Counted from the first letter of the stretch, positions 1-7,619 are shown. The stretch: 17,437 nt of DNA from Cellvibrionales bacterium UBA4495 (GCA_002388905.1 DGNJ01000068.1:1846-19282), one strand, 5' to 3'. The notes: a model not told the origin generated them from the letters alone. A program made the numbers and translations.

Positions 1-1004
1 ACTTCCCGTTCTGCACCATTGAACCCAATACCGGTATCGTGCCCGTCCCTGACCATCGCCAGAACAGAATCGCCGATATCGTCAAACCCGAGAAGGTCAT
101 GCCCACCACCATGGAATTCGTGGATATCGCCGGCCTGGTGGCCGGTGCCTCCAAGGGCGAGGGGCTGGGCAACAAGTTCCTGGCCAATATCCGCGAAACC
201 GATGCCGTCGCCCAGGTGGTTCGCTGCTTCGACGACGAAAACGTGGTGCACGTGGAGGGCCGGGTGCGGCCCACCGCCGATATCGAAGTGATCAACACCG
301 AGCTTGCCCTGGCCGACCTGGAGACCTGCGAAAAGGCGCTCAACCGTTATGCCCGCCAGGCCAAGGGCCAGGACAAGCACGCCATCGCCATGGTCGCCCT
401 GCTCGAGGGAAAGGTCCTGCCGCACCTGAACGAAGCCCAGCCGCTACGCAGTGCCGGCCTCGACGACGACGAAAAAAAACAACTGCGGGAACTCTCCCTC
501 CTGACCCTCAAGCCAACGCTTTATGTGGCCAATGTCAACGAGGACGGCTTCGAGAACAACCCCTATCTGGAGCAGGTTCGGGAAGTGGCGGCAACGGAGG
601 GCGCCGAGGTGGTGGCCATCTGCAACAAACTGGAATCCGAGATCGCCGAGCTGGACGACGAAGACAAGCTCGACTTCCTCCACGAAATGGGCCTGGAAGA
701 GCCCGGACTCAACCGCCTGATTCGCACCGGCTATAAGCTGCTCGGCCTGCACACATTCTTTACCGCGGGGCCCAAGGAGGTGCGGGCCTGGACCATTCCC
801 GTGGGGGCCACCGCCCCCCAGGCCGCCGGCAAGATCCACACCGATTTCGAGAAAGGGTTTATTCGCGCCGAAGTGGTCGGTTACGAGGACTTCATCGCCT
901 GCAACGGCGAACAGGGCGCCAAGGATGCCGGCAAATGGCGGCTGGAAGGCAAGGATTACGTGGTCCAGGACGGCGACGTCATCCACTTCCGGTTTAATGT
1001 GTAG
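1..1004 (+). CDS. ychF: YchF/Obg-family P-loop ATPase, 3' part (5' end off window)
   Basis: This is the C-terminal ~333 residues of YchF (OLA1 type), a cytosolic ribosome-associated P-loop NTPase of the Obg family that prefers ATP over GTP. The reading frame is open from the window edge, with the first whole codon at base 3. The N-terminal P-loop lies upstream. Visible are the family signatures TIEPNTG, the switch/G3 stretch [18 protein letters not shown], the non-canonical G4 motif NVNE (the residue change linked to ATP preference in this family) and a C-terminal TGS domain containing [21 protein letters not shown]. The protein ends in the usual FNV after [13 protein letters not shown]. Similarity is strong along the whole visible length and there is no frameshift. 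In many gammaproteobacteria pth lies just upstream, which cannot be seen here. The GTG at 39 is an internal Val codon, not a start. Confidence 0.97.
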   Translation, partial: FPFCTIEPNTGIVPVPDHRQNRIADIVKPEKVMPTTMEFVDIAGLVAGASKGEGLGNKFLANIRETDAVAQVVRCFDDENVVHVEGRVRPTADIEVINTELALADLETCEKALNRYARQAKGQDKHAIAMVALLEGKVLPHLNEAQPLRSAGLDDDEKKQLRELSLLTLKPTLYVANVNEDGFENNPYLEQVREVAATEGAEVVAICNKLESEIAELDDEDKLDFLHEMGLEEPGLNRLIRTGYKLLGLHTFFTAGPKEVRAWTIPVGATAPQAAGKIHTDFEKGFIRAEVVGYEDFIACNGEQGAKDAGKWRLEGKDYVVQDGDVIHFRFNV

Positions 1005-1034
1005 CCTGCTCCATCATGGAGTAGACTGGAGGCC

Positions 1035-1925
1035 ATGACACCTCAACCCCAGTCACATTTCTATTACTCCGCCCGCCTGCGCCTGCACTACAGCCACTGG
1101 CCCGCTCCCGGCAAGCCACCGCTGTTGCTGATCCATGGCGGCGAGGACCACAACCGCAACTGGGACCGGGTGGTTGCGCGATTGCACCCGCACTTCGACA
1201 TCGTCGCTCCCGACCTTAGAGGCCACGGCGAGTCGGAATGGGTCAATAGCGGCACCTATACCATAACCGCGTTCGTGCTGGATATCGCCAACCTTATCGA
1301 GCACCTGGGCTGGCACCATATCCGCATACTGTCCCACTCTTTGGGGGGCGCCATCGCGCTCAAGTACGCCGGCGCCTTCCCGGAAAAAGTCTCCCGCCTG
1401 ATCGCCATCGAGGGGGTGGGCCCCTCCCCCAAGCAGGAAGCCGAACGTGCCAGCCGTGACACCGGCGACATCTTCCGGGAATGGATTGCCGGCACGCAGG
1501 TTTCCGCCCGGCGCCAGCCGGTGCAATATCCCAGCCTGGAAGACGCCACCGCACGCATGAAGAAAAAGAACGACCACCTGGACGCGGCCCTGGCCGAACA
1601 CCTCACCCGACACAGCAGCCGGCGGCTGGAAGACGGCTCCTACACCTGGAAGCACGACCCCATGTTGCGTCCTCACTCGGCCTTCGACATGACCCCGGAA
1701 GAGAGCCGCAGCCTCTGGCGCCGGACCACCTGCCCGGTGCTGCTGGTGCGTGGCGAGGACAGCTGGGCCGCCGACCCGGGCAAAGACGGCCGGGCCGGGC
1801 ATTTCCAGGATGCCACTATCGTCAACATCCCCGACGCCGGCCACTGGGTCCACCATGACCAGCTCGACGCCTTTATGGCTATCGCCACACCTTTTCTGAA
1901 GGACGAGACCCCGTCTGAAACTTGA
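1035..1925 (+). CDS. alpha/beta hydrolase
   Basis: A 296-residue soluble alpha/beta-hydrolase fold protein. The oxyanion-loop HGG motif is at residues 34-36. The nucleophile elbow S-H-S-L-G-G puts the catalytic Ser at 102. The likely acid is Asp242 (GED after the VLLVRG strand) and the catalytic His is 270 (DAGHW). APDLRGHGES at 58-67 is the usual strand-4 signature. There is no signal peptide or membrane segment, so it is probably cytosolic. The substrate cannot be told from sequence; such proteins include esterases, epoxide or haloalkane hydrolases and C-C bond hydrolases. The ATG at 1035 follows TGGAGG closely (about 2 bases of spacing, shorter than usual). The gene begins 30 bp after ychF, so co-transcription is possible. 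Its stop codon lies inside the -35 box of the tRNA promoter. Confidence 0.9.
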   Translation: MTPQPQSHFYYSARLRLHYSHWPAPGKPPLLLIHGGEDHNRNWDRVVARLHPHFDIVAPDLRGHGESEWVNSGTYTITAFVLDIANLIEHLGWHHIRILSHSLGGAIALKYAGAFPEKVSRLIAIEGVGPSPKQEAERASRDTGDIFREWIAGTQVSARRQPVQYPSLEDATARMKKKNDHLDAALAEHLTRHSSRRLEDGSYTWKHDPMLRPHSAFDMTPEESRSLWRRTTCPVLLVRGEDSWAADPGKDGRAGHFQDATIVNIPDAGHWVHHDQLDAFMAIATPFLKDETPSET

Positions 1926-1950
1926 CAGCGAAGGGCAAAATCGTGAAAAT
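1922..1950 (+). promoter_or_regulatory. sigma70 promoter of tRNA-Met
   Basis: A perfect -35 box TTGACA (1922-1927) is followed by a 17-base spacer and GAAAAT (1945-1950, 4 of 6 matches to TATAAT). Next comes a GC-rich discriminator TCGCCGCCCT, the type usual for stringently controlled stable-RNA promoters. Transcription would start near 1957, about 18 bases before the mature tRNA. The -35 box overlaps the stop codon of the upstream hydrolase (TGA, 1923-1925). Confidence 0.7.
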
Positions 1951-1974
1951 TCGCCGCCCTGAATACGGGAATGT

Positions 1975-2051
1975 GGCTACGTAGCTCAGCTGGTTAGAGC
2001 ACAGCATTCATAATGCTGGGGTCGGTGGTTCAAGTCCACCCGTAGCTACCA
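1975..2051 (+). tRNA. tRNA-Met (anticodon CAT), elongator type
   Basis: A 77-base tRNA with an encoded CCA. The acceptor 5' strand GGCTACG (1975-1981) pairs with CGTAGCT (2041-2047) with one G-U at the first pair. The D arm is GCTC/GAGC (1984-1987 and 1997-2000). The anticodon stem CAGCA/TGCTG encloses the loop TTCATAA, with anticodon CAT at 2009-2011. The variable loop is GGGTC and the T stem is GGTGG/CCACC with loop TTCAAGT. The discriminator is A2048, followed by CCA 2049-2051. The body closely resembles the E. coli elongator tRNA-Met (metT/metU type). The regular first acceptor pair argues against initiator tRNA, which has a mismatch there. Ile2 (lysidine-modified CAT) is less likely because the acceptor and D arm match elongator Met. 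Confidence 0.95.
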
Positions 2052-2065
2052 TATAAATCAAAGAA

Positions 2066-2093
2066 TTAGCGGAAAGTGCCGCTAAGTTTTTTT
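2066..2093 (+). terminator. Rho-independent terminator of tRNA-Met
   Basis: A perfect 7-bp stem TTAGCGG (2066-2072) / CCGCTAA (2079-2085) with a 6-base loop, followed by G and seven T residues (2087-2093). It sits 15 bases after the tRNA CCA end and closes this one-gene transcription unit. Confidence 0.85.
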
Positions 2094-2932
2094 GTGTTCA
2101 GTATATTTGGTACACAGCTTGGTATACATCTAATCAATAACCGATGAATCTCCTAATTCACTGGACACCACTAGGACCACAAGCCAACCTGCTTGCAATT
2201 CACAGCTGATAGCTGACCTCCCAGTAATCGCGCTACCTCAAATTGCAACATCCCCCGATTTGATTAAAGATTCCAGTCCATCACGCCATAAGCTGTGTAC
2301 CGGGTATCTAATCTCGTCGCACTTTAAGAATCCCAAAACCACGGAAACTGGCTTACCATGGCAACTGTCCCAGGGGCTAATCCTTCTCACTCATTGCCGG
2401 CCTTAAGATGAGGCACAGGATGTTAGCTGCTCTCCCTTGCAGACAACTATCCGGTGTTTTGACTTTCTCCGCCAAACCGCCCGTCAAAACCTCCGGCACG
2501 GAAACACCAGCGAAGCCTTGCCACAAAGGCCTGCCTATAGCCTGTTCGAAGTAGAGGCTATGGCCACTAGCAATATCGATGAACACCCAAACTTAGTTAT
2601 GTGGGCTTTTTGGGAGTCTTTACCCGAGCCGCACAAGTCAGCAGGCACCACCTGCCGATCCTCCACTTTAGCGGCGATATGTTCCACCGCCCTCCGGCAA
2701 AACAGCGACCTACGCAGCTATCTGGAGATCCCGTGCTGCGACACCAACCAACTACTTCAGGGAAAGCCCCACTCTACCAATCGCTCGCGCCACCTAGGAT
2801 ACACCGCGCTACATCTCGTCCACTTACCAGCCATATAAACTGGTTAATCAGGCAATCAGGCCTTTTCTCGCCTCTTCTCTTGGCTTACACAGGGTCAACT
2901 CCAATCGCAGCTCGATGGCGTGAGTGCCGTGC
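2094..2932. other. gene-poor stretch next to tRNA-Met, possible decayed integrated element
   Basis: About 840 bases without a gene I can support. Open frames exist (for example 2437-2838 plus and 2377-2586 minus), but they have no ribosome binding site, no recognised family and a composition unlike the neighbouring genes, which are clearly richer in GC. Structure is present: a 12-bp inverted repeat (2109-2120 / 2290-2301), a direct repeat ATCTAATC (2128-2135 / 2306-2313), and GTCCAC plus CCATATAAA occurring both at the tRNA 3' end (2034-2039, 2049-2057) and near 2818-2839. A plausible reading is a deletion remnant of an element once integrated at the tRNA. No integrase or transposase coding sequence remains visible. 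Confidence 0.4.
2109..2301. repeat. 12-bp perfect inverted repeat pair
   Basis: GGTACACAGCTT at 2109-2120 and its exact reverse complement AAGCTGTGTACC at 2290-2301. Next to the first arm is GGTATACATCTAATC; after the second comes GGGTATCTAATC, so ATCTAATC recurs in direct orientation. Tandem GGTACACA/GGTATACA-like units beside a tRNA resemble the arm-type sites of tyrosine integrases. The similarity is by pattern only. Confidence 0.55.
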
Positions 2933-3091
2933 TCATCGCTTGGCGATGATCCAGACGGCGTGAACGATGCCGGGAATATAGCCAAGCAGCGTGAGCAGAA
3001 TGTTGATCCAGAAATGTTTGCCAATGCCTTCCTGCAGGAAGACGCCGAGCGGCGGCAGAATAATCGCTATGATGATGCGCAACAGGTCCAA
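2933..3091 (-). CDS. Pmp3/YqaE (UPF0057) small membrane protein, TTG start
   Basis: A 52-residue very hydrophobic protein of the Pmp3/YqaE family: two membrane helices joined by a short loop. Visible family signatures are IIIAIILPPLGVFL and INILLTLLGYIPGIVHA. In yeast and plants Pmp3-type proteolipids affect membrane potential and salt tolerance; the bacterial role is less clear. The frame stays open upstream to 3262, but the natural start is the TTG at 3091-3089. It is preceded by a strong AAGGAG (3105-3100 on this strand) at 8 bases spacing, and it gives exactly the family's usual length and N-terminus (Asp-Leu-Leu-Arg-Ile after the initiator). It is divergent from the PRC-barrel gene and shares a ~290-bp upstream region with it. 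Confidence 0.9.
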   Translation of the reverse strand: MDLLRIIIAIILPPLGVFLQEGIGKHFWINILLTLLGYIPGIVHAVWIIAKR

Positions 3092-3255
3092 TGGTCGTAC
3101 TCCTTCGCACGATGGGGGATGTCGTTCGGGCGCCGACGCGCGGTCGCTCGCGAACGACTCGAATACCCCGTATGTTAACCCATCAAGCGCGAAGGTTCCG
3201 TGCCATGCCCCACACACGACCCGCGGCCGGCCCGGCAGAGGGAGGAAACCACTTT

Positions 3256-3286
3256 TTGACATGCGGTGTAGCGAACAGACTACCGT
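3256..3286 (+). promoter_or_regulatory. candidate -35 element upstream of PRC-barrel gene
   Basis: A perfect TTGACA at 3256-3261 lies in the divergent region ahead of the PRC-barrel gene. The best downstream -10 candidate, TACCGT at 3281-3286, is poor (3 of 6) and spaced by 19 bases, so this is only a weak promoter guess. Confidence 0.25.
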
Positions 3287-3379
3287 ACCCGGCCGGAGTA
3301 GATTCTAAGTACACGACTGGCCGCAGGGACTATCCTCCGTGCCCCAGTCCGAATTCAACCATCGCATAGGAATTATATT

Positions 3380-3799
3380 ATGAATCACGATAATCGAGAG
3401 ACCGTACGTCAAGGCAATACATCCAGCAAACCGACTACGGGTGCGCTCCTGCTGGGCTCCAGTTCCCTGGTCGGAAATGAAGTCGTCAATAGAGCCCACG
3501 AGAGTGTTGGTGACATCAAAGAATTCATGCTGGATACCACCAGTGGCAAAATTGAATACGCCGTGCTCAGCTTCGGGTCGTTTTTGGGTATGGGCGAGAA
3601 ATTGTTTGCAGTCCCGTTCCGGGCCTTGACTCTGGATACCGAGAATAAATGTTTCATTCTGGACGTGGATAAGCAGCGTCTCAAGGAGGCACCGGGATTC
3701 GACCGGGATCATTGGCCGGACATGGCCGATCAAATCTGGGCGCGAAGCGTTCACCATTACTACGGAACGGAATATCAGCCTGACACAGCTTCGCATTAA
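3380..3799 (+). CDS. PRC-barrel domain protein
   Basis: A 139-residue soluble protein with one PRC-barrel-like domain at roughly residues 24-102. It contains SSSLVGNEVVN, the turn GDIKEFMLDTTSGKIEYAVLS, a Gly-rich FGSFLGMGEK and the strand FAVPFRAL. These are hallmarks of the stand-alone PRC-barrel family found next to stress genes in proteobacteria. The C-terminal part (PGFDRDHWPDMAD) matches the usual tail of this group. No signal peptide or membrane helix is seen. The ATG at 3380 is preceded by TAGGAA at about 9 bases spacing. The biochemical role is unknown; PRC domains elsewhere act in photosynthetic reaction centre subunit H and in RimM. Its neighbours are Pmp3 (divergent) and DUF2254 genes (same strand). 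Confidence 0.85.
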   Translation: MNHDNRETVRQGNTSSKPTTGALLLGSSSLVGNEVVNRAHESVGDIKEFMLDTTSGKIEYAVLSFGSFLGMGEKLFAVPFRALTLDTENKCFILDVDKQRLKEAPGFDRDHWPDMADQIWARSVHHYYGTEYQPDTASH

Positions 3800-3818
3800 T
3801 CATTGTTCGCGGGAAACG

Positions 3819-4376
3819 GTGGCATTCACGACGTGTGAGTGCTACCTCCGCCGTATGTCGGCAGTACCCTCGAACCCTGCATCGATGCGTTTACCGTGGC
3901 GTTGCATCATGGCTTCCAGCACGCCGGTCGGCTCGATGGTTGCCGCTTATGCGTCGGCCAATACCGGGGCGACGCCGCGCTCCATACCGCTGGTTATTGC
4001 TGATAACGTTACCCAGAACGCATTGTCTGCGTTTATCGGGGCTTTTATTTTCGGTCTTGTTTCCCTGATAGCCGTTCAAATCGATATGTTTGGCTCCGCG
4101 GGGCTGTTTGCAATATTCGTGGTCACTCTTCTCCTGTTCGCCATTGTCATTATTACTTTCGTTCGCTGGGCCGACAGAATCGCCCGGCTGGGCCGGGCGG
4201 TCAATTCGATTGAACAAGTGGAAAAGGCAACCGGTAACGCACTGAATCGCCGCCGCCATGCGCCCGCACTAGGCGCTTTGCCGGTTTCCCCGTGGCAGGC
4301 CGTGGATAAGGGCGTCGCGGTATGTTCTTCGACGGTCGGTTATATCCAGCATGTCGATGAGGTGCGATCGTCGTGA
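3819..4376 (+). pseudogene. DUF2254-type membrane protein fragment (truncated at both ends)
   Basis: The frame encodes up to 185 residues. From about residue 38 it follows a DUF2254 protein: MVAAYASANTGATPRS, then VTQNALSAFIGAFIFGLVSL as a membrane helix at 66-88. A second helix lies at about 94-115, followed by FVRWADRIARLG and VGYIQHVD near the end. The family's first two membrane helices and the ~250-residue soluble C-terminal part are missing. Residues 1-37 look like non-homologous fill that begins only 20 bases after the PRC-barrel stop. The stop TGA overlaps the GTG start of the complete DUF2254 gene by 4 bases. It belongs to a different DUF2254 subgroup from that neighbour (TPRS..IADNVTQN versus GPRLLRNFMRDSTTQ). 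The best reading is a deletion remnant, though a short translated membrane protein acting through coupling cannot be excluded. Confidence 0.65.
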
Positions 4377-5707
4377 GAGGGCAGTTATTCAAGATATGGG
4401 ATCGCATTCGATCGAGTTTCTGGTTCCTTCCGACGGTCATGGCCGTGGTGGCCGTGGCGTTGGCCTTCGTGAGCATCGCCGTGGACAAGCCGATGACGGA
4501 GTGGCTATCGCTTAAACTGGGTTGGACGTTCACCGGCGGAGCGGACGGGGTTAGCGCCGTGATGGGGGTCGTCGCCGGATCGATGATCACCATCGCCGGC
4601 GTAGTTTTCTCGATGACATTGGTCACGCTTTCACTCGCCTCGGCCCAGCTGGGGCCCCGTCTGCTGCGCAATTTCATGCGTGATTCCACCACACAGGTGG
4701 TCCTCGGCACGTTCATCGCCACGTTCCTGTACTGCCTGATCGTTCTTCGCACGATCCGCCGTGGCGGGGAGGTCACTTTCGTCCCGCACCTGTCGGTCAG
4801 CCTCGGTGTTCTACTTGCGGTGGTGAGCGTGGGGGTGTTCATCTATTTCATCCATCACGTGTCTGTATCCATCCAGGCCAATGAGATCGCCGCGCGGATT
4901 GGCGCGGAATTAAACGAAGGGATCAACCGTCTGTTCCCGGAACAGATTGGACGGGGAGCGTCAGAGATCCCGGTGGGGCCGCCCGACCCTGGCTTCCTCG
5001 AGGTGTTCGATCGGGAGGCGCGGCCGATCGGCGCGTACGCGGACGGCTATCTCCAGTTCATCGACGCGCAGGCCTTGTTTGAGATCGCCGAGGAGGAGGA
5101 CCTGATCGTTCGACTGGAGCAAAGGCCCGGAAACTATGTCGTCGCCAGTTGTCCGCTGGTGCTGATCTGGCCAGGCAGCCGAGTGACCAACCGACTCACG
5201 GAACGACTGCATCCCCTCTTTGTCCTGGCCCACCAGCGGACTTCCGGCCAGGACCTCGAGTTCGGGGTGAATCAGTTGGTGGAGATTGCGGTCCGGGCTC
5301 TCTCCCCGGGGACGAACGACCCGTTCACGGCGATCACGTGTGTCGACCGCCTGGGGTCCGCGTTATGTCGTCTGGCTTCACGAGACATGCCGTCACCTTA
5401 TCGCCATGACTGCCAGAATCAGCTCCGGGTGATTGCGTCGGCCGATACATTCCCGGCGTTTGTGAATGCAGCATTCAACCAGATTCGGCAATATGGCCGC
5501 TCCAGCGCCGCGGTAACCATTCGTTTGCTGGAAACAATTGCCGTGGTCGTAAAATTCACACATCGGCCAGAGGACCGCGCCACGCTCCTGCGGCACGCTG
5601 AAATGATTACCCGGGGAGCCGCCGAGAGCCTGCACGAGGACCAAGACCGCCGGTCGGTGGAAGAGCGTTGCCAGGCGGTGAGGATGTTGTGCAGCGAGCC
5701 GGCTTAG
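4373..5707 (+). CDS. DUF2254 integral membrane protein (complete)
   Basis: A 444-residue member of DUF2254 (PF10011). The N-terminal half has four membrane helices, at about 17-37, 60-88, 107-126 and 140-164. The conserved GSMITIAGVVFSMTLV, GPRLLRNFMRDSTTQVVLGTF and VSVGVFIYFIHHVS stretches are all present. The soluble C-terminal half carries the family signature RALSPGTNDPFTA at 308-320. Length and both ends match the family, so this copy is intact. The function is unknown. The GTG start at 4373 overlaps the preceding fragment's stop (GTGA); a GAGG sits about 11 bases upstream, and the N-terminus IWDRIRSSFWF is the family's usual one. Translation may be coupled to the fragment. Confidence 0.88.
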   Translation: MRGQLFKIWDRIRSSFWFLPTVMAVVAVALAFVSIAVDKPMTEWLSLKLGWTFTGGADGVSAVMGVVAGSMITIAGVVFSMTLVTLSLASAQLGPRLLRNFMRDSTTQVVLGTFIATFLYCLIVLRTIRRGGEVTFVPHLSVSLGVLLAVVSVGVFIYFIHHVSVSIQANEIAARIGAELNEGINRLFPEQIGRGASEIPVGPPDPGFLEVFDREARPIGAYADGYLQFIDAQALFEIAEEEDLIVRLEQRPGNYVVASCPLVLIWPGSRVTNRLTERLHPLFVLAHQRTSGQDLEFGVNQLVEIAVRALSPGTNDPFTAITCVDRLGSALCRLASRDMPSPYRHDCQNQLRVIASADTFPAFVNAAFNQIRQYGRSSAAVTIRLLETIAVVVKFTHRPEDRATLLRHAEMITRGAAESLHEDQDRRSVEERCQAVRMLCSEPA

Positions 5708-5956
5708 TCTCGCCGCTAGCCCGAAAGTGCTTCAGTTGTCTGAATTTTCGCATCGAGATCGGTCGAGTTGCGCGTACCTACTACATTCGGCACGCTCATG
5801 GGGCTGGCCCTGCTCGCGAGCGTAAGCGTTGTGATAGTAGTGTCGGAGCGAACATGCGGCCCATACCGGGCGTTTAGGCGTCTATAGCGGCAAGAAGTAG
5901 CCCGGTTTTGACGGCGATCCACCCAGGACCAGCGGGTCTAAAATGGAGTCAAATTC
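5708..5956. other. intergenic region between DUF2254 and DUF2141 genes
   Basis: About 250 bases. No terminator hairpin with a T-run, consensus promoter or recognisable coding sequence is seen. A short minus-strand frame (5716-5922) has no family resemblance. Confidence 0.4.
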
Positions 5957-6475
5957 ATGAATGAGTCAGCCAACCGGAAGTCAGCAGCGGCCTCCACAGT
6001 CAGGGCTCCACAGGTACGGATCCCAATGGGCGTTCGATACAAAGCATGGTTTGCGGCGGTGATACTTGCGAATCTTGCCACCCTCGCCTTCGCCCAATCA
6101 TCATGCCCCGGAATTCACGTGAAAATTCTGGACATTGAGAATAGCACCGGGACTGTGGCCTGTGCGCTTTTCGAATCGCCAGTGGGCTTCCCTACTGAAT
6201 TTTTGGGCTCCGCAAGCAATATAATGATAATTAAAATTCGAGATACGCGGGCCCGTTGCAATTTTTTGGATGTCCCCCCGGGAACATATGCGTTGGCCGT
6301 CATTCATGATGAAAATATGAACGGCAAGCTTGACGCTAACTTTCTAGGGGTCCCCACGGAGGGCTACGGCTTTTCAAGCGGCGCAGAAGCTTCGATGAGT
6401 GCGCCTTCGTTCGAGGACGCCAGCTTTTCTTACGATGGGGGAGATTTGGATCTGACGCTTGAATTGAATTACTGA
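5957..6475 (+). CDS. secreted DUF2141 domain protein
   Basis: A 172-residue exported protein. A long polar N-region is followed by a hydrophobic segment (about 30-45) and a signal-peptidase-I-like site AFA|QS at 46/47. The mature part is a DUF2141 (PF09912) beta-sandwich domain. Its clearest signature is VPPGTYALAVIHDENMNGKLD at about 106-126, followed by FLGVPTEGYGFS, with a calcium-like Asp/Asn-rich loop. The function is unknown; the domain is usually periplasmic. The ATG at 5957 has GGAG (5945-5948) at 8 bases spacing, which supports this start despite the long N-region. An internal ATG (residue 24) would give a more standard signal peptide but has a poorer ribosome site. It is convergent with the desaturase gene. 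Confidence 0.85.
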   Translation: MNESANRKSAAASTVRAPQVRIPMGVRYKAWFAAVILANLATLAFAQSSCPGIHVKILDIENSTGTVACALFESPVGFPTEFLGSASNIMIIKIRDTRARCNFLDVPPGTYALAVIHDENMNGKLDANFLGVPTEGYGFSSGAEASMSAPSFEDASFSYDGGDLDLTLELNY

Positions 6476-6587
6476 AAGAGCAGAGAGTTTTGTGAAGGCA
6501 AGGTACTCTGAAGTGGTTGAATAGATGTGATGTTCATTGATTATGCAGCCTTCACCATCGAGTGGGAGTAAGTACCATTTCTTGTGA

Positions 6588-7619
6588 CTATTCGTTGGCT
6601 GCTAACGGGCGACGCCGGGCATCGCGGAAGCTTATCAGCCGGCGCTGGCCCTCGTCCCAGAGTGCCAGGCTTACGGATCGCAGGCTTTGCCGTAGGGTCA
6701 AGCGGCCAGTATCGCGAAGTTCGGGATGGTCCCGAAGCGCCTCGGGCAGACGGTATGAGGGGATACCGCTGCATAAATGATGCACGTGGTGTACGCCGAT
6801 GTTGGCGCTGAACCAGCGCAGCACGGCCGGCAGGTCGTAGTGGGAGCTGCCATACAACGCCGCTTGGTCGAATTTCCAATCCTTGGCATGCTCCCAGTAG
6901 GTGTCCTCGAACTGATGCTGGACATAAAACAACCAGACACCAATGGATGCGGCCATTAGAGTAATCGGCAGTTGCACCAGCAGAAACGTCCCCAGCCCAA
7001 CCGACCAGGCCATAGTAGCGACGAGCACGGCTATGGCGATATTGGTGGCTTGGGTGCTCAGCCACGGCATCCATCCCGAGTGCATGAACCCAAGGGGCAT
7101 GCGATAGTCCAGCAGGAACAGGTAGGTCGGGCCCAGGCCGAATAGCACGAGGGGATGCCGGTACAAGCGATAGCGCAACCGTTGTCCGCGCGGCAGGCTC
7201 TGGTATTCGCGCAGGGTCAGGGTGTCGATTTCGCCGATGCGAGGGCGGTCCAGGTTCCCGGAACTGGCATGGTGCCGGGCATGGGTATAGCCCCAAAAAT
7301 CGTGGGGCGTAAGGGTTAGCACGCCAATGGTCCGCCCGGTCCAGTCATTAGCCCGCCGGGAATGAAAAAAGGAACGATGGGCACAATCGTGTTGGATCAT
7401 GAAGAGGCGCACGAGGAAGGCTGCAGCCGGTACAGTGAGCACCAGGCCGTACCAATGTCCCGCGCTGACGGCGGCCCATGCCAAGGCCCACAGGAGGAAA
7501 AATGGAATGGCAGTGAGCGCAAGCTCAAGAATGCCGCGCGCACGGTCGGGGGTAGGGTAGCGGTTCAGCGCCCGCTTCAGACGGGTCGAGTCGGCGTTGA
7601 AGTCCGTACTTGCGGTCAT
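6588..7619 (-). CDS. membrane fatty acid desaturase (acyl-lipid type)
   Basis: A 343-residue integral membrane di-iron desaturase. The three histidine boxes are complete: HDCAH at 77-81, HARHH at 113-117 and HHVHH at 277-281; a supporting His235 lies in VQHQFED. Hydrophobic pairs lie at about 33-70 and 155-230, as expected for the four-helix topology with catalytic boxes on the cytosolic side. The order and spacing (HxxxH, HxxHH, HxxHH) with GYTHARHH and GVHHVHHL place it with delta-12/omega-6-like DesA-type enzymes. It would insert a double bond in membrane-lipid acyl chains using O2 and reduced ferredoxin or a similar donor. Regiospecificity cannot be read from sequence. The ATG at 7619 follows GAGGAG at about 7 bases. 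No electron donor gene is adjacent. Confidence 0.93.
   Translation of the reverse strand: MTASTDFNADSTRLKRALNRYPTPDRARGILELALTAIPFFLLWALAWAAVSAGHWYGLVLTVPAAAFLVRLFMIQHDCAHRSFFHSRRANDWTGRTIGVLTLTPHDFWGYTHARHHASSGNLDRPRIGEIDTLTLREYQSLPRGQRLRYRLYRHPLVLFGLGPTYLFLLDYRMPLGFMHSGWMPWLSTQATNIAIAVLVATMAWSVGLGTFLLVQLPITLMAASIGVWLFYVQHQFEDTYWEHAKDWKFDQAALYGSSHYDLPAVLRWFSANIGVHHVHHLCSGIPSYRLPEALRDHPELRDTGRLTLRQSLRSVSLALWDEGQRRLISFRDARRRPLAANE

Noticed and set aside
2302..2314. On the minus strand the sequence GATTAGATACCC, which occurs in 16S rRNA
   Set aside because: The match stops at 12 bases and flanking sequence does not follow 16S rRNA; no rRNA fragment is present.
2437..2838. Open frame of 133 codons in the gene-poor block, plus an overlapping minus frame 2377-2586
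   Set aside because: No ribosome site, no recognised family, poor codon use, and both overlap each other; kept only as part of the block description.
2761..2840. Minus-strand stretch with GGTAGAG resembling a tRNA D-loop
   Set aside because: The D, anticodon and T stems do not pair; not a tRNA.
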